NCBI RefSeq assembly: GCF_000315055.1
Contig: NZ_BAER01000035.1
Location: forward strand, 1-64,000
Direction: 5' to 3'
From: Paraglaciecola polaris LMG 21857
GTDB lineage: Bacteria; Pseudomonadota; Gammaproteobacteria; Enterobacterales; Alteromonadaceae
DNA: 64,000 bases
The position numbers and the translations under genes are program-made. The notes beneath the pieces were generated by a model. That model searched no databases and was not told the origin of the DNA. It worked only from the letters and a program-made list of their open reading frames with translations. Shown here piece after piece: positions 1 to 8,538 of this stretch. Position 1 is the stretch's first letter. The number at the start of each line of letters is the position of its first letter.

Positions 1-1
1 G

Positions 2-205
2 GGAATATTTAGATCAATAAACTATTTCAATCTGCACAATACCGTTTATACAGATCGACTTCATGGCTTTATTCTTGCCTATTTATTGGGCAAAAACATT
101 AAACTTTTAGACAATTCCTATGGCAAAAACTTGAATTATTTTAAGCAATGGATTAATGATGAAAATCTTGTAGAAGTATTGGCACAAGAACAAAAAATCG
201 ATTAG
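2..205 (+). CDS. C-terminal fragment of a polysaccharide pyruvyl transferase-like protein (partial)
   Basis: An open frame enters from the left edge and ends at TAG 203-205, giving the last 67 residues of a protein. The segment TDRLHGFILAYLLGK, followed by LLDNSYGK, matches the conserved C-terminal region of the polysaccharide pyruvyl transferase family (WcaK/AmsJ/CsaB type). In that family the RLH segment belongs to the nucleotide-sugar fold. The family adds pyruvate ketals to EPS or cell-wall sugars. The gene converges on the large minus-strand glycosyltransferase operon and shares the hairpin terminator at 232-275. Assignment is by recalled motif only, and most of the protein lies outside the window. 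Confidence 0.7.
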   Translation, partial: GIFRSINYFNLHNTVYTDRLHGFILAYLLGKNIKLLDNSYGKNLNYFKQWINDENLVEVLAQEQKID

Positions 206-231
206 CAAAGCGGGTATTAAAGCTTCATTTA

Positions 232-275
232 CAGCTAAAAACTGACAGCGACTATATTCAAATAGTTGCTGTCAG
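232..275 (-). terminator. Terminator at the end of the glycosyltransferase operon, possibly bidirectional
   Basis: Arms 242-255 and 262-275 form a 14-bp stem with one G-T pair around a 6-base loop. Read on the minus strand, the stem is followed by a T-run (complement of the A-run at 237-241). It lies 130-160 bases beyond the stop of the last operon gene and 37 bases after the stop of the converging pyruvyl-transferase fragment. On the plus strand the T-tract is poor. Confidence 0.7.
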
Positions 276-402
276 CTTAGTTAAACAGCGCCCTTCACAA
301 AACCATCATTAACAGTATCATCCACATCTATTAAAAAAACTGTCCAAAATATGTTTCAACACATTGAGCTTTACTTATTTAGCCCAAGCCATGGCCACTA
401 CG

Positions 403-1362
403 TTAGCTTTTCTTTAAAGTATCTACCAATTTATTATAAAATCTGGGTGACATAATACGCAGACGTTCTTTAAAAGTTAATATACTATTAAATGTAGAAA
501 TGAGTTCAATTTTTCTAGTAAAACTCATATGGCCCTGCCTGATTTCCCTCTCGATTTTAATTCCTGTGTAAATCATATAATTATAATATTCAGATAATTC
601 TTTCGATTGAATTGATTTCTCCGATAACTCTTTATGAAGAATTGCTGCCGTTTCATAGTAACCAGTAGCGTGTTTCATAGACAGTGAACTCGTTGTAATC
701 GAGTTTTTACGGATACGTCGTTGAAAGAATCGATCGGTTAAGACATGGATGTTGGAGGAACTTAAAAATAGTGACGTACTAAAGTAATGGTCTTCATGCA
801 GAATACCCTCGATAAAACGCAGAGCAGGATGGCTGTTATAGCGATAAATGTAGCAACAAGACTGCACAATGTAAGTACCTTCACATCTTGAGTCTACAAA
901 CAACTGATGGCCGTTATTATAGTGCTCTTTAGGAAGGTTTCGAGTGTAATCAAGTTTGTCTAATAAACCTACAGGCATATCATCACAAAATGCCTTGGCA
1001 TTAAACACAACCAAATCGGAATTATCTTTGACCAGCGTATTTACACATTTTTCTAAGGTGTCAGTTAGGATCCAATCATCGCTATCGAGAAAGTAGACAA
1101 ATTCGCCTTTAACTTTGTCTAACCCCGTATTTCGTGCTGCCGACAAGCCTTTGTTGGGTTGCTCAACAACTACTAATTTTTCAAGAAACTTATCTTGATA
1201 TTCTAATAATATATTATTCGAATTATCTGTAGAGCCATCATTTACTGCAATTAATTCAAAGTTACGATAACTTTGAGTCAAGACCGAGTCTAAGCATTCA
1301 GCCAAATACAATTCGACGTTGTAGACTGGCAATATGATACTTACTAACGGTGATTCTTTCAT
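403..1362 (-). CDS. Family 2 glycosyltransferase
   Basis: Probable inverting GT-A glycosyltransferase that adds one sugar to the lipid-linked EPS repeat unit on the cytoplasmic side of the inner membrane. The N-terminal half has the GT2 signature: SIILPVYN near residue 10, VNDGSTD, the GLSAARN segment and the metal/nucleotide-binding FLDSDDW. The C-terminal half is basic with no clear membrane span and would set acceptor specificity. I prefer ATG at 1362; the in-frame TTG four codons upstream has no better ribosome site. It is the last gene of the minus-strand operon, separated from wzx by a 280-base gap containing a long inverted repeat. Donor and acceptor cannot be read from the sequence. 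Confidence 0.85.
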   Translation of the reverse strand: MKESPLVSIILPVYNVELYLAECLDSVLTQSYRNFELIAVNDGSTDNSNNILLEYQDKFLEKLVVVEQPNKGLSAARNTGLDKVKGEFVYFLDSDDWILTDTLEKCVNTLVKDNSDLVVFNAKAFCDDMPVGLLDKLDYTRNLPKEHYNNGHQLFVDSRCEGTYIVQSCCYIYRYNSHPALRFIEGILHEDHYFSTSLFLSSSNIHVLTDRFFQRRIRKNSITTSSLSMKHATGYYETAAILHKELSEKSIQSKELSEYYNYMIYTGIKIEREIRQGHMSFTRKIELISTFNSILTFKERLRIMSPRFYNKLVDTLKKS

Positions 1363-1396
1363 GGTTAAATTCAACTCTACTTTGCTATCTTAAGAA

Positions 1397-1458
1397 GCCA
1401 AAACCTTATTATTGCTGGTAAAAAAATATCACATCGCGTTTTATAATAAGGTTTTGGC
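1397..1458. repeat. Perfect 15-bp inverted repeat with 32-base loop
   Basis: Arms 1397-1411 and 1444-1458 are perfectly complementary (left arm GCCAAAACCTTATTA). The repeat lies in the 280-base gap between the flippase gene and the last glycosyltransferase gene. The loop is too long, and no T-run follows, for a standard terminator. It may be an mRNA stability or processing element, or an old insertion footprint. The rest of the gap shows nothing I recognise. Confidence 0.6.
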
Positions 1459-1643
1459 GTTAATATCATTAAGAACAACCGACACAGTGTCGTTATAAAA
1501 AACTAACAATAATTCAACTATGGATTAGAACTCGTTCCAGAGTTAAAATTGTAACTGACTTTCTAAATTCTAAACTAAAAATTATATTTGCGATCCAGCC
1601 TAAATTTTAGATAATTTTCGGTAAAAAATTGATTTTAAAAAAA

Positions 1644-3107
1644 TTAGGATTTAAGTTTCTTGCGACCGAAAAACATATCGTTAATTTCATTAACTTGTTC
1701 CTTTGTATTCTTATAAAAGAGAATAAAAGCGAGTAGGGGATACGAAATCCCGCCTATAACAATTAACACCATAAGCAAGACTATGTCGTTAGCAATAAAA
1801 TCATCAAGGTAAGTTTTACTACCTGACACACATAAAAACAAGCCTAACGCACATACAAAAGGTGGAACAAGTGTCTTAATCAGTTTCTTGATATCGATAT
1901 CGATATGGCGAGCAACAATACTGAAGCGCAATGGCAATATCAGGAAGTTAGTGATGACTAAAGCGGTGAGCATCACTGTAACACCAAACCATATAGTTGC
2001 CCCGGCAACCAATATATTACTCAGCACACTAATCAGCGTCAGCTTGAACGCCTCTTTGGTTTTTGCTCTGGATATTAATAAATTAGGTAAAAACCAAGCA
2101 ACGACTGACGGGAACATAATAAAGGCAGAAATCGTCATATAAATTGCGCTGGGGGCAAATTTATCACCGAAGGCGACCACTACAAACGGGTCAGCTATAG
2201 CCGCTAAGCCCATAAAAATAGGCAGTACTAGGGTTGCGGTAATCGCCACCATTTTAATATACAGGTCGCCTATATTCGCGCTCTCTTTGGCACGAGAAAA
2301 GCTCGGCACCACCATCGAATTAATAGAGCTCATAGTGATTTGATTGATGACTAATTCACCCTTTTTAGCTGCCGCTAATAGTGCAAAACTTGCTGGCCCT
2401 AACACGATACCGGTAAACATGTTACTGGCTTTGCGATGAAAGAAGGTCATGATCGTCATCCATAGCAGGGGTAAGCAGAAGCTAATTAGCTCTTTATTGT
2501 CTTCTCGGTCGAAGTGAAACCTTGGCTTGAACCCAGAAACATAGGTGAGCAAGGCGAATTCCAGCACGGCATTGACCAACTTACCAATGACCAACGACCA
2601 CAAGCCATAACCCATTTCCGCTAAGACGATGATCAATATCCCAGAGAAAACAGTGGCAATAAACTTGGCGGTCCCCATTTGCTTATTTTTAAACTCACGC
2701 AGTAGTTTACCTGTTACCACCACCTGTAAACTCATAATAATGGTTATGGGTGCCAAGCTGGCCACTACATAAGCGGCTACGGTAGAGTATGAGTAATGGG
2801 CGATAGGCGCACCAATAAAGACTAAGCACGCAGCCACCACTAAGCCCATACCAGAAACGAATGTCATGGTACTGGCGGCATATCCGTCGTCCCAGGTTTT
2901 ACGCTGTACTAAGTTTTGGTTGATACCGGCATTGACCAGAGTATTGGCAAACTCGATAAATAAGAAACAGAAACCCACCAGGCCAAATTCTTCCAGGGTG
3001 AGAATACGCGCCAAATAGGCATAAACGGCAAAGTCTATGACGTTCATGCCTGTGCGGGTGATTGAAATCCACATACTGCCTTTTGTGGCTTGTTTTTTAA
3101 GTGGCAT
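1644..3107 (-). CDS. Wzx-type polysaccharide flippase (MOP/PST family)
   Basis: A 487-residue integral membrane protein with about 12-14 hydrophobic segments. It starts with the family-typical basic N-terminus and the first span ending near residue 60 (LARILTLEEFGLVGF). This is the polysaccharide-transport branch of the MOP exporter superfamily (WzxC-like), which flips undecaprenyl-diphosphate-linked repeat units to the periplasmic face. The length fits the family. It sits among glycosyltransferases and with a Wzy-like polymerase at 8,539, which supports a Wzx/Wzy-dependent route. ATG at 3107 is used; the ribosome site is weak. Confidence 0.9.
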   Translation of the reverse strand: MPLKKQATKGSMWISITRTGMNVIDFAVYAYLARILTLEEFGLVGFCFLFIEFANTLVNAGINQNLVQRKTWDDGYAASTMTFVSGMGLVVAACLVFIGAPIAHYSYSTVAAYVVASLAPITIIMSLQVVVTGKLLREFKNKQMGTAKFIATVFSGILIIVLAEMGYGLWSLVIGKLVNAVLEFALLTYVSGFKPRFHFDREDNKELISFCLPLLWMTIMTFFHRKASNMFTGIVLGPASFALLAAAKKGELVINQITMSSINSMVVPSFSRAKESANIGDLYIKMVAITATLVLPIFMGLAAIADPFVVVAFGDKFAPSAIYMTISAFIMFPSVVAWFLPNLLISRAKTKEAFKLTLISVLSNILVAGATIWFGVTVMLTALVITNFLILPLRFSIVARHIDIDIKKLIKTLVPPFVCALGLFLCVSGSKTYLDDFIANDIVLLMVLIVIGGISYPLLAFILFYKNTKEQVNEINDMFFGRKKLKS

Positions 3108-3198
3108 TGCTTATTTACTCATCCATTTAATCTGCGTGTATCAGTGTTGTTGTATAGCGTGTTATTAATTTTAGGCTTTTATGCTGCCACTCATTTTC

Positions 3199-4140
3199 TT
3201 AAACTCTGTTTGCCTCTTTGCCCCACATTAGCTTTATTAATTCAGCTAAGCTGATGGTCATAATTTGCAGTAACAGGTACACGAGTTGAATCCGCCGCTG
3301 GGTAGATAAAGAGGGGCTGGTTAGTACTTTTTTACTCCGCCCGAGAAACATTTTAAGCAGTCGCCAGCAAAAGTGTAATTTTGCCCCTGCCCCACTGGTC
3401 GCCAACTGTGCATCCCATGTACCGCCAATAATACGCTGGCGCTTAATGAGTAATTCGCTGACGTTACGTGAAGGGTGCGTTACCAGTGCTTTTTCGCAAT
3501 AAATAACCTGACCACCGCCTTTTACCACCCGGGTGCTTAGCTCTACATCGCCGCCGGATTTAAGTTTTTGATCGAAGCCATTATATTTTTGCAACAAGGC
3601 CATTGAACAGAAAAAATTGGCAGTGATGCATTTTCCATTTTGGGCATTTTGGTCTTGCTTCATGGAAAACAAATTTTCGAAATCAATCGCACTTTGCTCT
3701 GTGTGTTTGTTTGGGTCAGGGAAAAACGTCATTTTACCCGCCACTATCACATCACCCGCGACGGCATTGGGCTGTGATTCAATCACTTCTAACAGCGCGG
3801 TTAACCACTGGGCTGAGACAATGCAATCAGAGTCAGTAAATGCAGCATATTGCCCATTCATTAAGGTTAAACCGTGATTTCGTGCAGCGTACGAGCCGGG
3901 AGTTAGGCACTGAGTTACGGTAAAACCGACATTAGCACTGGGAGCTGTGATTTGTTTTAACAACTCGTAGGTACCATCTGTCGACCCATTATCAATGACG
4001 ATAATTTCATAGGTATCTCGCGACATACTTTGTTTTTCAAGGGAGCTTAAGCAAGCTTCTATCCGGTCAATATCATTATAAACCGGTATCAGCACACTGA
4101 TTTTTGGTGATGTAACTGTTGTATTAACGCTGGTATCCAC
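3199..4140 (-). CDS. Family 2 glycosyltransferase
   Basis: GT-A glycosyltransferase of 313 residues. SVLIPVYND near residue 15, IDNGSTDGT near residue 50 and AFTDSDC near residue 115 carry the nucleotide-sugar and metal-binding positions. The C-terminus has a weak hydrophobic stretch (LVYLLLQIMTISLAEL), so the protein may be membrane-associated. The start is GTG at 4138-4140, preceded by a strong AAAGGA site. It lies 58 bases after the next operon gene's stop and 91 bases before wzx. Its sugar specificity is not visible. Confidence 0.87.
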   Translation of the reverse strand: MDTSVNTTVTSPKISVLIPVYNDIDRIEACLSSLEKQSMSRDTYEIIVIDNGSTDGTYELLKQITAPSANVGFTVTQCLTPGSYAARNHGLTLMNGQYAAFTDSDCIVSAQWLTALLEVIESQPNAVAGDVIVAGKMTFFPDPNKHTEQSAIDFENLFSMKQDQNAQNGKCITANFFCSMALLQKYNGFDQKLKSGGDVELSTRVVKGGGQVIYCEKALVTHPSRNVSELLIKRQRIIGGTWDAQLATSGAGAKLHFCWRLLKMFLGRSKKVLTSPSLSTQRRIQLVYLLLQIMTISLAELIKLMWGKEANRV

Positions 4141-4164
4141 TTTGTTTCCTTTTGTATCGGGTAT

Positions 4165-5151
4165 TTAGCTGTGATTTGACGTTAGTACGTTTGCCCACGC
4201 TGCAGATACTTGTTTTTCGCCGTAACACGCCAGCGCTTCTCGCATTACCTGTGTACGGTCTACATAAATCGCGTTTAAATATTTGCGGGAGGTAACCGCC
4301 GGATCGAAAATGGTTACAAATTGATGTTGTGATGCTTTCGCACGCCCGAACTTAGTGTCACTGGCAATAATATTACACCCTTGGCCAATTGCATGATAAA
4401 ACGCTCCGGAACTGATAACAGTCGAATCAGCATGGGGGAGTAACACGAATTGAGTCTTTTTCAATAGGTCGTCCAATTCATCGTTATGCAAAAACTTATT
4501 TAGCCATTGCACCTGTAACCCTCGCCGTCCAACTTTTTCTTGCAATAAAGAGTTGTAGTCTGCATCACTACAACGACCCGCTATCTTGAGGGGAATGTCT
4601 TTGGGCCAAGTATCCAGTACGTCGTGCAAATTTTTATACGGTTTTACCGTGCCGAAAAACGCTACGAGATAGTCTCGCTTCTCATCTATTAGCAAAGGCT
4701 TGTTTATATCTGCAATTAAAGTCGCGTCTTTTTTATATAATGGATGTAATAATGAAGGTTTAGAGCAGTACGCTTCTAAGGAGGTCGCTTTAATCCCCAT
4801 CACCTTATATAAACCACATAAAAACTTATAGCGGTAATTCGTTTTGCTACCATTATGGGGTTGAAAATTATGTCGCACCCAAATAACTTTTTTAGCGAAC
4901 AGTTTTGCGAAAATGATCAGTGCTACCATCTTAAAAAAATATTGGCATACCGTTTTGTAGGAACGTCCATAAACACGATCTTCTACCCAGTTCAGTACCA
5001 CTATGCTGTCTTTTTTAAAACGTAATAAATCAAAAACAAACGAGTGATCTATTTTTTTAACTGGAAAATCAAGACTGCGTAACGCATCTTTATTCAATTC
5101 TAAGAACTTGTTTTTGCTACGTGTTGGGTAGATATATAAATTCATACTCAC
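4165..5151 (-). CDS. GT-B fold glycosyltransferase
   Basis: A 328-residue protein whose C-terminal half looks like a GT4-type GT-B donor domain: a strand plus loop at VAFFGTVKPYKN near residue 165, then KIAGRC, and a segment LLPHADSTVISSGAFYHAIGQG in the position of the donor-binding glutamate loop. The N-terminal half is divergent, and a short hydrophobic patch near residue 70 may bind the membrane. It lies between two GT2 genes in the EPS operon, so transfer of one repeat-unit sugar is the expected role. The start could be GTG 5151 or ATG 5145, and neither is clearly better. The family assignment is less sure than for its neighbours. Confidence 0.7.
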   Translation of the reverse strand: MSMNLYIYPTRSKNKFLELNKDALRSLDFPVKKIDHSFVFDLLRFKKDSIVVLNWVEDRVYGRSYKTVCQYFFKMVALIIFAKLFAKKVIWVRHNFQPHNGSKTNYRYKFLCGLYKVMGIKATSLEAYCSKPSLLHPLYKKDATLIADINKPLLIDEKRDYLVAFFGTVKPYKNLHDVLDTWPKDIPLKIAGRCSDADYNSLLQEKVGRRGLQVQWLNKFLHNDELDDLLKKTQFVLLPHADSTVISSGAFYHAIGQGCNIIASDTKFGRAKASQHQFVTIFDPAVTSRKYLNAIYVDRTQVMREALACYGEKQVSAAWANVLTSNHS

Positions 5152-5221
5152 GGCTTACCAAATATTTAAAGCGTCTTAATATTAATGAAATTGGATATCG
5201 GTTTTACATTTATCTTTAATG

Positions 5222-6088
5222 TTAGGGAAGCTTACTTTTACCCAATAATTTTGGCATCAATCTTCGCATGATAAGCGCATTCCAGGTCGCGACCAATCCC
5301 GCTTCTTTGATCGATACCCAGATCCACTGCAATTTATTCGATTTGTCACCGATAAAACTCAACACTTGCTCTGACACCCTCTCGCTATATGCATGGGAGC
5401 CTAAAAACGCTTTATGCTTTTTAAATGCCTTTAATCTGGGGTAAACCTTTTCGATGGGCATGCTCTTCACTTCGGTCGAAATACTGACGTGCCCCCGGCG
5501 ATAGTGATAAATGGGTTTAGGGATATTTACGAAAGTTGCCCCCTCAAGTGTGATACGTACAAAGAAATCCCAGTCTTGGCTATTTTTCAGTTCGACGTCA
5601 AATTTAAGCTTTTTCGCCAACTCGGCTTTGCAGGTCATGCCACTCATACCGCAAAACTTATTGCCGTTTTTAATCACTTCTTGGGTGATATTGATGATGG
5701 GGTTAATGCGGGTTTTGTCTGGGGTTTCCAAGAAGCGAAAGCCGCAAGTCACAGCATCGGCGGTTTGCAGCTCAGCTAAATGTTGTTCAAGATAATCATT
5801 ATCCCACACATCATCGTCATCAAGAAAGGCAATCACGTCCCCAGTGGCTAGCTCTAAACCGGTATTTCGTGCCACATTAGCACCAGAGGGCTGTTTCAAT
5901 TTAATATATTGAAATGTGCTGCGATCAAACTGGTCAAGCACATCCTGATAATCCTTTGACGAGTAATCATCAATCACCAATATCTCTTTAGGTTTTACCG
6001 TTTGATTAAGCGCCCCTTTGAGTGACTCCAACAGGTAGTCTGGTCGATTGTAGGTCGTGATAACCACGGTAAAGCTGTATTGTTTCAT
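5222..6088 (-). CDS. Family 2 glycosyltransferase
   Basis: GT-A glycosyltransferase of about 288 residues. TVVITTYNRPDYL at the N-terminus, VIDDYSSKD, ANVARNTGLELATG and the metal-binding FLDDDDVWDNDYL place it firmly in GT2. The YHYRRGHVSISTE region is the acceptor-side loop common in this group. ATG at 6088 is chosen over an in-frame TTG four codons upstream because GAG sits about 9 bases before it. It lies in the EPS operon, 110-120 bases from the next gene upstream. The gap holds no clear promoter. Confidence 0.87.
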   Translation of the reverse strand: MKQYSFTVVITTYNRPDYLLESLKGALNQTVKPKEILVIDDYSSKDYQDVLDQFDRSTFQYIKLKQPSGANVARNTGLELATGDVIAFLDDDDVWDNDYLEQHLAELQTADAVTCGFRFLETPDKTRINPIINITQEVIKNGNKFCGMSGMTCKAELAKKLKFDVELKNSQDWDFFVRITLEGATFVNIPKPIYHYRRGHVSISTEVKSMPIEKVYPRLKAFKKHKAFLGSHAYSERVSEQVLSFIGDKSNKLQWIWVSIKEAGLVATWNALIMRRLMPKLLGKSKLP

Positions 6089-6211
6089 ATTTTTACTCAA
6101 TTCAAATGTCCCTACATAAATAGGACTATATAATTACCTTAACGGGGTGCGACTAGGCGGTTACGATACTTGCAAAGCTAACGTGCCCAAATAGCAATTA
6201 AACAGATTTCG

Positions 6212-7339
6212 CTAATTCACCATTTCATCAATCACGTCTTTATATTGCAATGCCACTGCCGCCCAACTGAACTTACTGGCCTGAACCATGGGCTTGCTTT
6301 GCCAATCGGTTTCCAGAGCGGTTGTTAGTGCCTGTGCGTATTGTTCGCAGCTCTCAACATCACACACTATGCCTGCGTCACCGATAATAGTACGGCGCAT
6401 GGCATCGTCAGGGGCAACGACCGGTGTACCACTGGCGAGCGCTTCAAGGTATACCCTGCCAAACGGTTCGTTAGCCGACGGTAGGGTGAACAAATCAACA
6501 CTGCGGTAGAGTTTGGGCATTTCATCAAAGGTTAATGACATTTGCATGAAACGGTCTTCGCCCAATAATTCATGCCCTAGGGCGATATAGTAGTCTTTGT
6601 CGACGCCGTCGCCGCACAATACCAAGCTGGCTTGAGGTACGTTTGCCATCGCGCTAATAATGAGCTCCATGCGCTTGTGATTTTTGCGGTTTAGTGTGCC
6701 CACGCACAGCACTAACTTGCCAGTTAGCGAAAATTCAAATTTGTCGCCGTTTGTGGAAAAACGGCTTAAATCCACACCGTTTGGAATAGCACTAACAGCT
6801 TGATCTGGGTACCAAGCGTTAACGGCTTTCACCGTATCTTCGTTGAAGACTACCAAATGATCAGGCTTAAATTTCATGTTGCGCTTAAGAACATGACCAT
6901 CGCTTAGTAAGCCCGCTCGCTCGGTATACAGAATTTTACTGCCGATAAGGCGTTTTAATACCCATGCGATAGCCAAGCCCCCATAATCATTATTTGGGTA
7001 GACGACATCGGGTTTAGACTTTAAAAGGTGAAACAAGTAAGGGAAAAAGCTGGTAGCTGCTTCAATCACCATACCTGGGTAGCCAAACATTTTGCGAAAT
7101 AAGCCACCGATAAAAGACGTAGCAAGCCAGTTGGCTGAACGTCCTCTTGGCACGCAGGGTAATACCACACTGACAGTGCCGACTTTTTCAGCGCACAGTA
7201 GCTCAACATCGTAATGTACCGCCAGGTGCTCGGCCATTTCATAGGCGCTGATTTGCGAACCGCCGTTCCAGCTCACGCCACACTCAGGGTGAATAACCGC
7301 GATTTTAATCCGTTTGTTATTTTTATTCGTGGGACTCAT
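6212..7339 (-). CDS. Family 4 glycosyltransferase
   Basis: Retaining GT-B glycosyltransferase of 375 residues. KIAVIHPECGVSWNGGSQIS is the N-terminal acceptor-side loop. IPNGVDLSRF near residue 190, LCVGTLNRKNHKR and the donor loop PFGRVYLEALASGTPVVAPD (EX7E-type) are diagnostic. The true start is ATG at 7339: it overlaps the upstream stop in an ATGA arrangement and has a GGCGGT ribosome site, whereas the longer frame would run 57 bases into the previous gene. Translational coupling to that gene suggests the two enzymes act in sequence. Confidence 0.9.
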   Translation of the reverse strand: MSPTNKNNKRIKIAVIHPECGVSWNGGSQISAYEMAEHLAVHYDVELLCAEKVGTVSVVLPCVPRGRSANWLATSFIGGLFRKMFGYPGMVIEAATSFFPYLFHLLKSKPDVVYPNNDYGGLAIAWVLKRLIGSKILYTERAGLLSDGHVLKRNMKFKPDHLVVFNEDTVKAVNAWYPDQAVSAIPNGVDLSRFSTNGDKFEFSLTGKLVLCVGTLNRKNHKRMELIISAMANVPQASLVLCGDGVDKDYYIALGHELLGEDRFMQMSLTFDEMPKLYRSVDLFTLPSANEPFGRVYLEALASGTPVVAPDDAMRRTIIGDAGIVCDVESCEQYAQALTTALETDWQSKPMVQASKFSWAAVALQYKDVIDEMVN

Positions 7340-8433
7340 GATTTGTTTACCGCCTGGTTCAGCATTAACAATGAATGCTGGGCGATTTGATCCCAATCAT
7401 ATTTGGCCAAAATGTCAGCTTTTGGGGCTTTAGGTATATCAAGCGCTAACTTTTTGGCTAAATCAGCATGGTTGCCCACTTTGAAATAATGCTCTGCTCC
7501 TAACTCGATATCGAGGTTAGGCATGATATCACTGAGTAAAACAGGTGTGTCAGCACTGATGGCTTCTAGTGCGACTATGGGTAGGCCTTCGTGGTAAGAC
7601 GGCAATACAAACAACTTGGCAAACTTGTACAAGGCTTTGAGCTGAGCGCCTTCCCGGCGACCAGCAAAAATAACTCGCTCTGATGCCTTACTAAGCAACT
7701 CACGTGAATATTCGTCTTGGTGATCAGTGCTGCCCACTACGACTAATTTTTGCGTAATATCAGTCATCAAATATGCTTGCACCAGATCGTGAAAGCCTTT
7801 TTCGGGCACTAAACGCCCTACCGTCACTATGTAGTTTTGTGCCTCGAGTGCCAGGCCCGTTGCCTGCAAATCGTCGAGTGTCACATTGTTATCAAAGTCA
7901 GCTAGTGCGCCGTTAGGCACAAACTCAATTTTATGCGCCTGTTTCGGGTTTTCTTGCTTCAGCCTATCTGTTAATGACTTACCCACCACTAATATTTTAT
8001 TGGCAAAAGTAATGGCCATGGTTTCGCCTGTTTTTAGCAAACCTTTGGCAAAGGCATTCCATTTTTGCCTGTCGTAATCAGCGCCATGGTGGGTTACCAC
8101 GACTTTCATCCCCAATAAGCGGGCTAGTGGGGTAAATAATGCTGGGCCAATAGCATGTAAATGGATCACATCAGGGTGCACAAACAAACGGGCATAAAAT
8201 ATGGCTACAAAGGTATGCAAAAACGTCTCTAGAAATTTATGCCGCATAGCCCATACAGGAATGACCTTCACCCCTTGGTATTCATAGGGAGTGCTTTTCA
8301 CATAGGGTGAACGCGCCAATATGGTGACTTGGGCACCTTGGGCGACTAGGCGTGGGTAAAGCTGCTGACAATGGGACTCTATACCGCCCATGACATCGGG
8401 TATTCCCCGCAATCCTATTGCACACAATTTCAT
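7336..8433 (-). CDS. Family 4 glycosyltransferase
   Basis: GT-B glycosyltransferase of 365 residues. The N-terminus CAIGLRGIPDVMGGIESH is typical of the EPS GT4 subgroup that starts with a G-RGIP-GG loop. Further on are VPNGALADF, VTVGRLVPEKGFHD and the donor-binding SYHEGLPIVALEAISADTPV. ATG at 8433 has AAAGG about 11 bases upstream. Its stop overlaps the next start by 4 bases (ATGA). It probably adds a sugar of the EPS repeat unit; the identity of the sugar cannot be inferred. Confidence 0.9.
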   Translation of the reverse strand: MKLCAIGLRGIPDVMGGIESHCQQLYPRLVAQGAQVTILARSPYVKSTPYEYQGVKVIPVWAMRHKFLETFLHTFVAIFYARLFVHPDVIHLHAIGPALFTPLARLLGMKVVVTHHGADYDRQKWNAFAKGLLKTGETMAITFANKILVVGKSLTDRLKQENPKQAHKIEFVPNGALADFDNNVTLDDLQATGLALEAQNYIVTVGRLVPEKGFHDLVQAYLMTDITQKLVVVGSTDHQDEYSRELLSKASERVIFAGRREGAQLKALYKFAKLFVLPSYHEGLPIVALEAISADTPVLLSDIMPNLDIELGAEHYFKVGNHADLAKKLALDIPKAPKADILAKYDWDQIAQHSLLMLNQAVNKS

Positions 8434-8466
8434 ACTGCTATTACCTTTAATCTTAAATAATCTTCT

Positions 8467-8503
8467 ATTCGTGTAGCGTTTAAATTCGAAACGCTACACG
8501 AAT
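8467..8503. repeat. Perfect 15-bp intercistronic hairpin
   Basis: Arms 8467-8481 and 8489-8503 are perfectly complementary (ATTCGTGTAGCGTTT) around a 7-base loop. The hairpin lies in the 105-base gap between the polymerase gene and the next glycosyltransferase gene. No T-run follows on either strand, so it is not a standard intrinsic terminator. An mRNA-stabilising or processing hairpin that sets relative expression within the operon is more likely. Confidence 0.65.
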
Positions 8504-8538
8504 GACTGCAAACTTAATGTATCCACACCGAATGCCGT

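Noticed and set aside
6101-6211. GGCGGTTACG in an EPS gap considered as a JUMPstart/ops element
   Set aside because: It differs from GGCGGTAGC, lies on the strand opposite to the operon and is not at the operon start.
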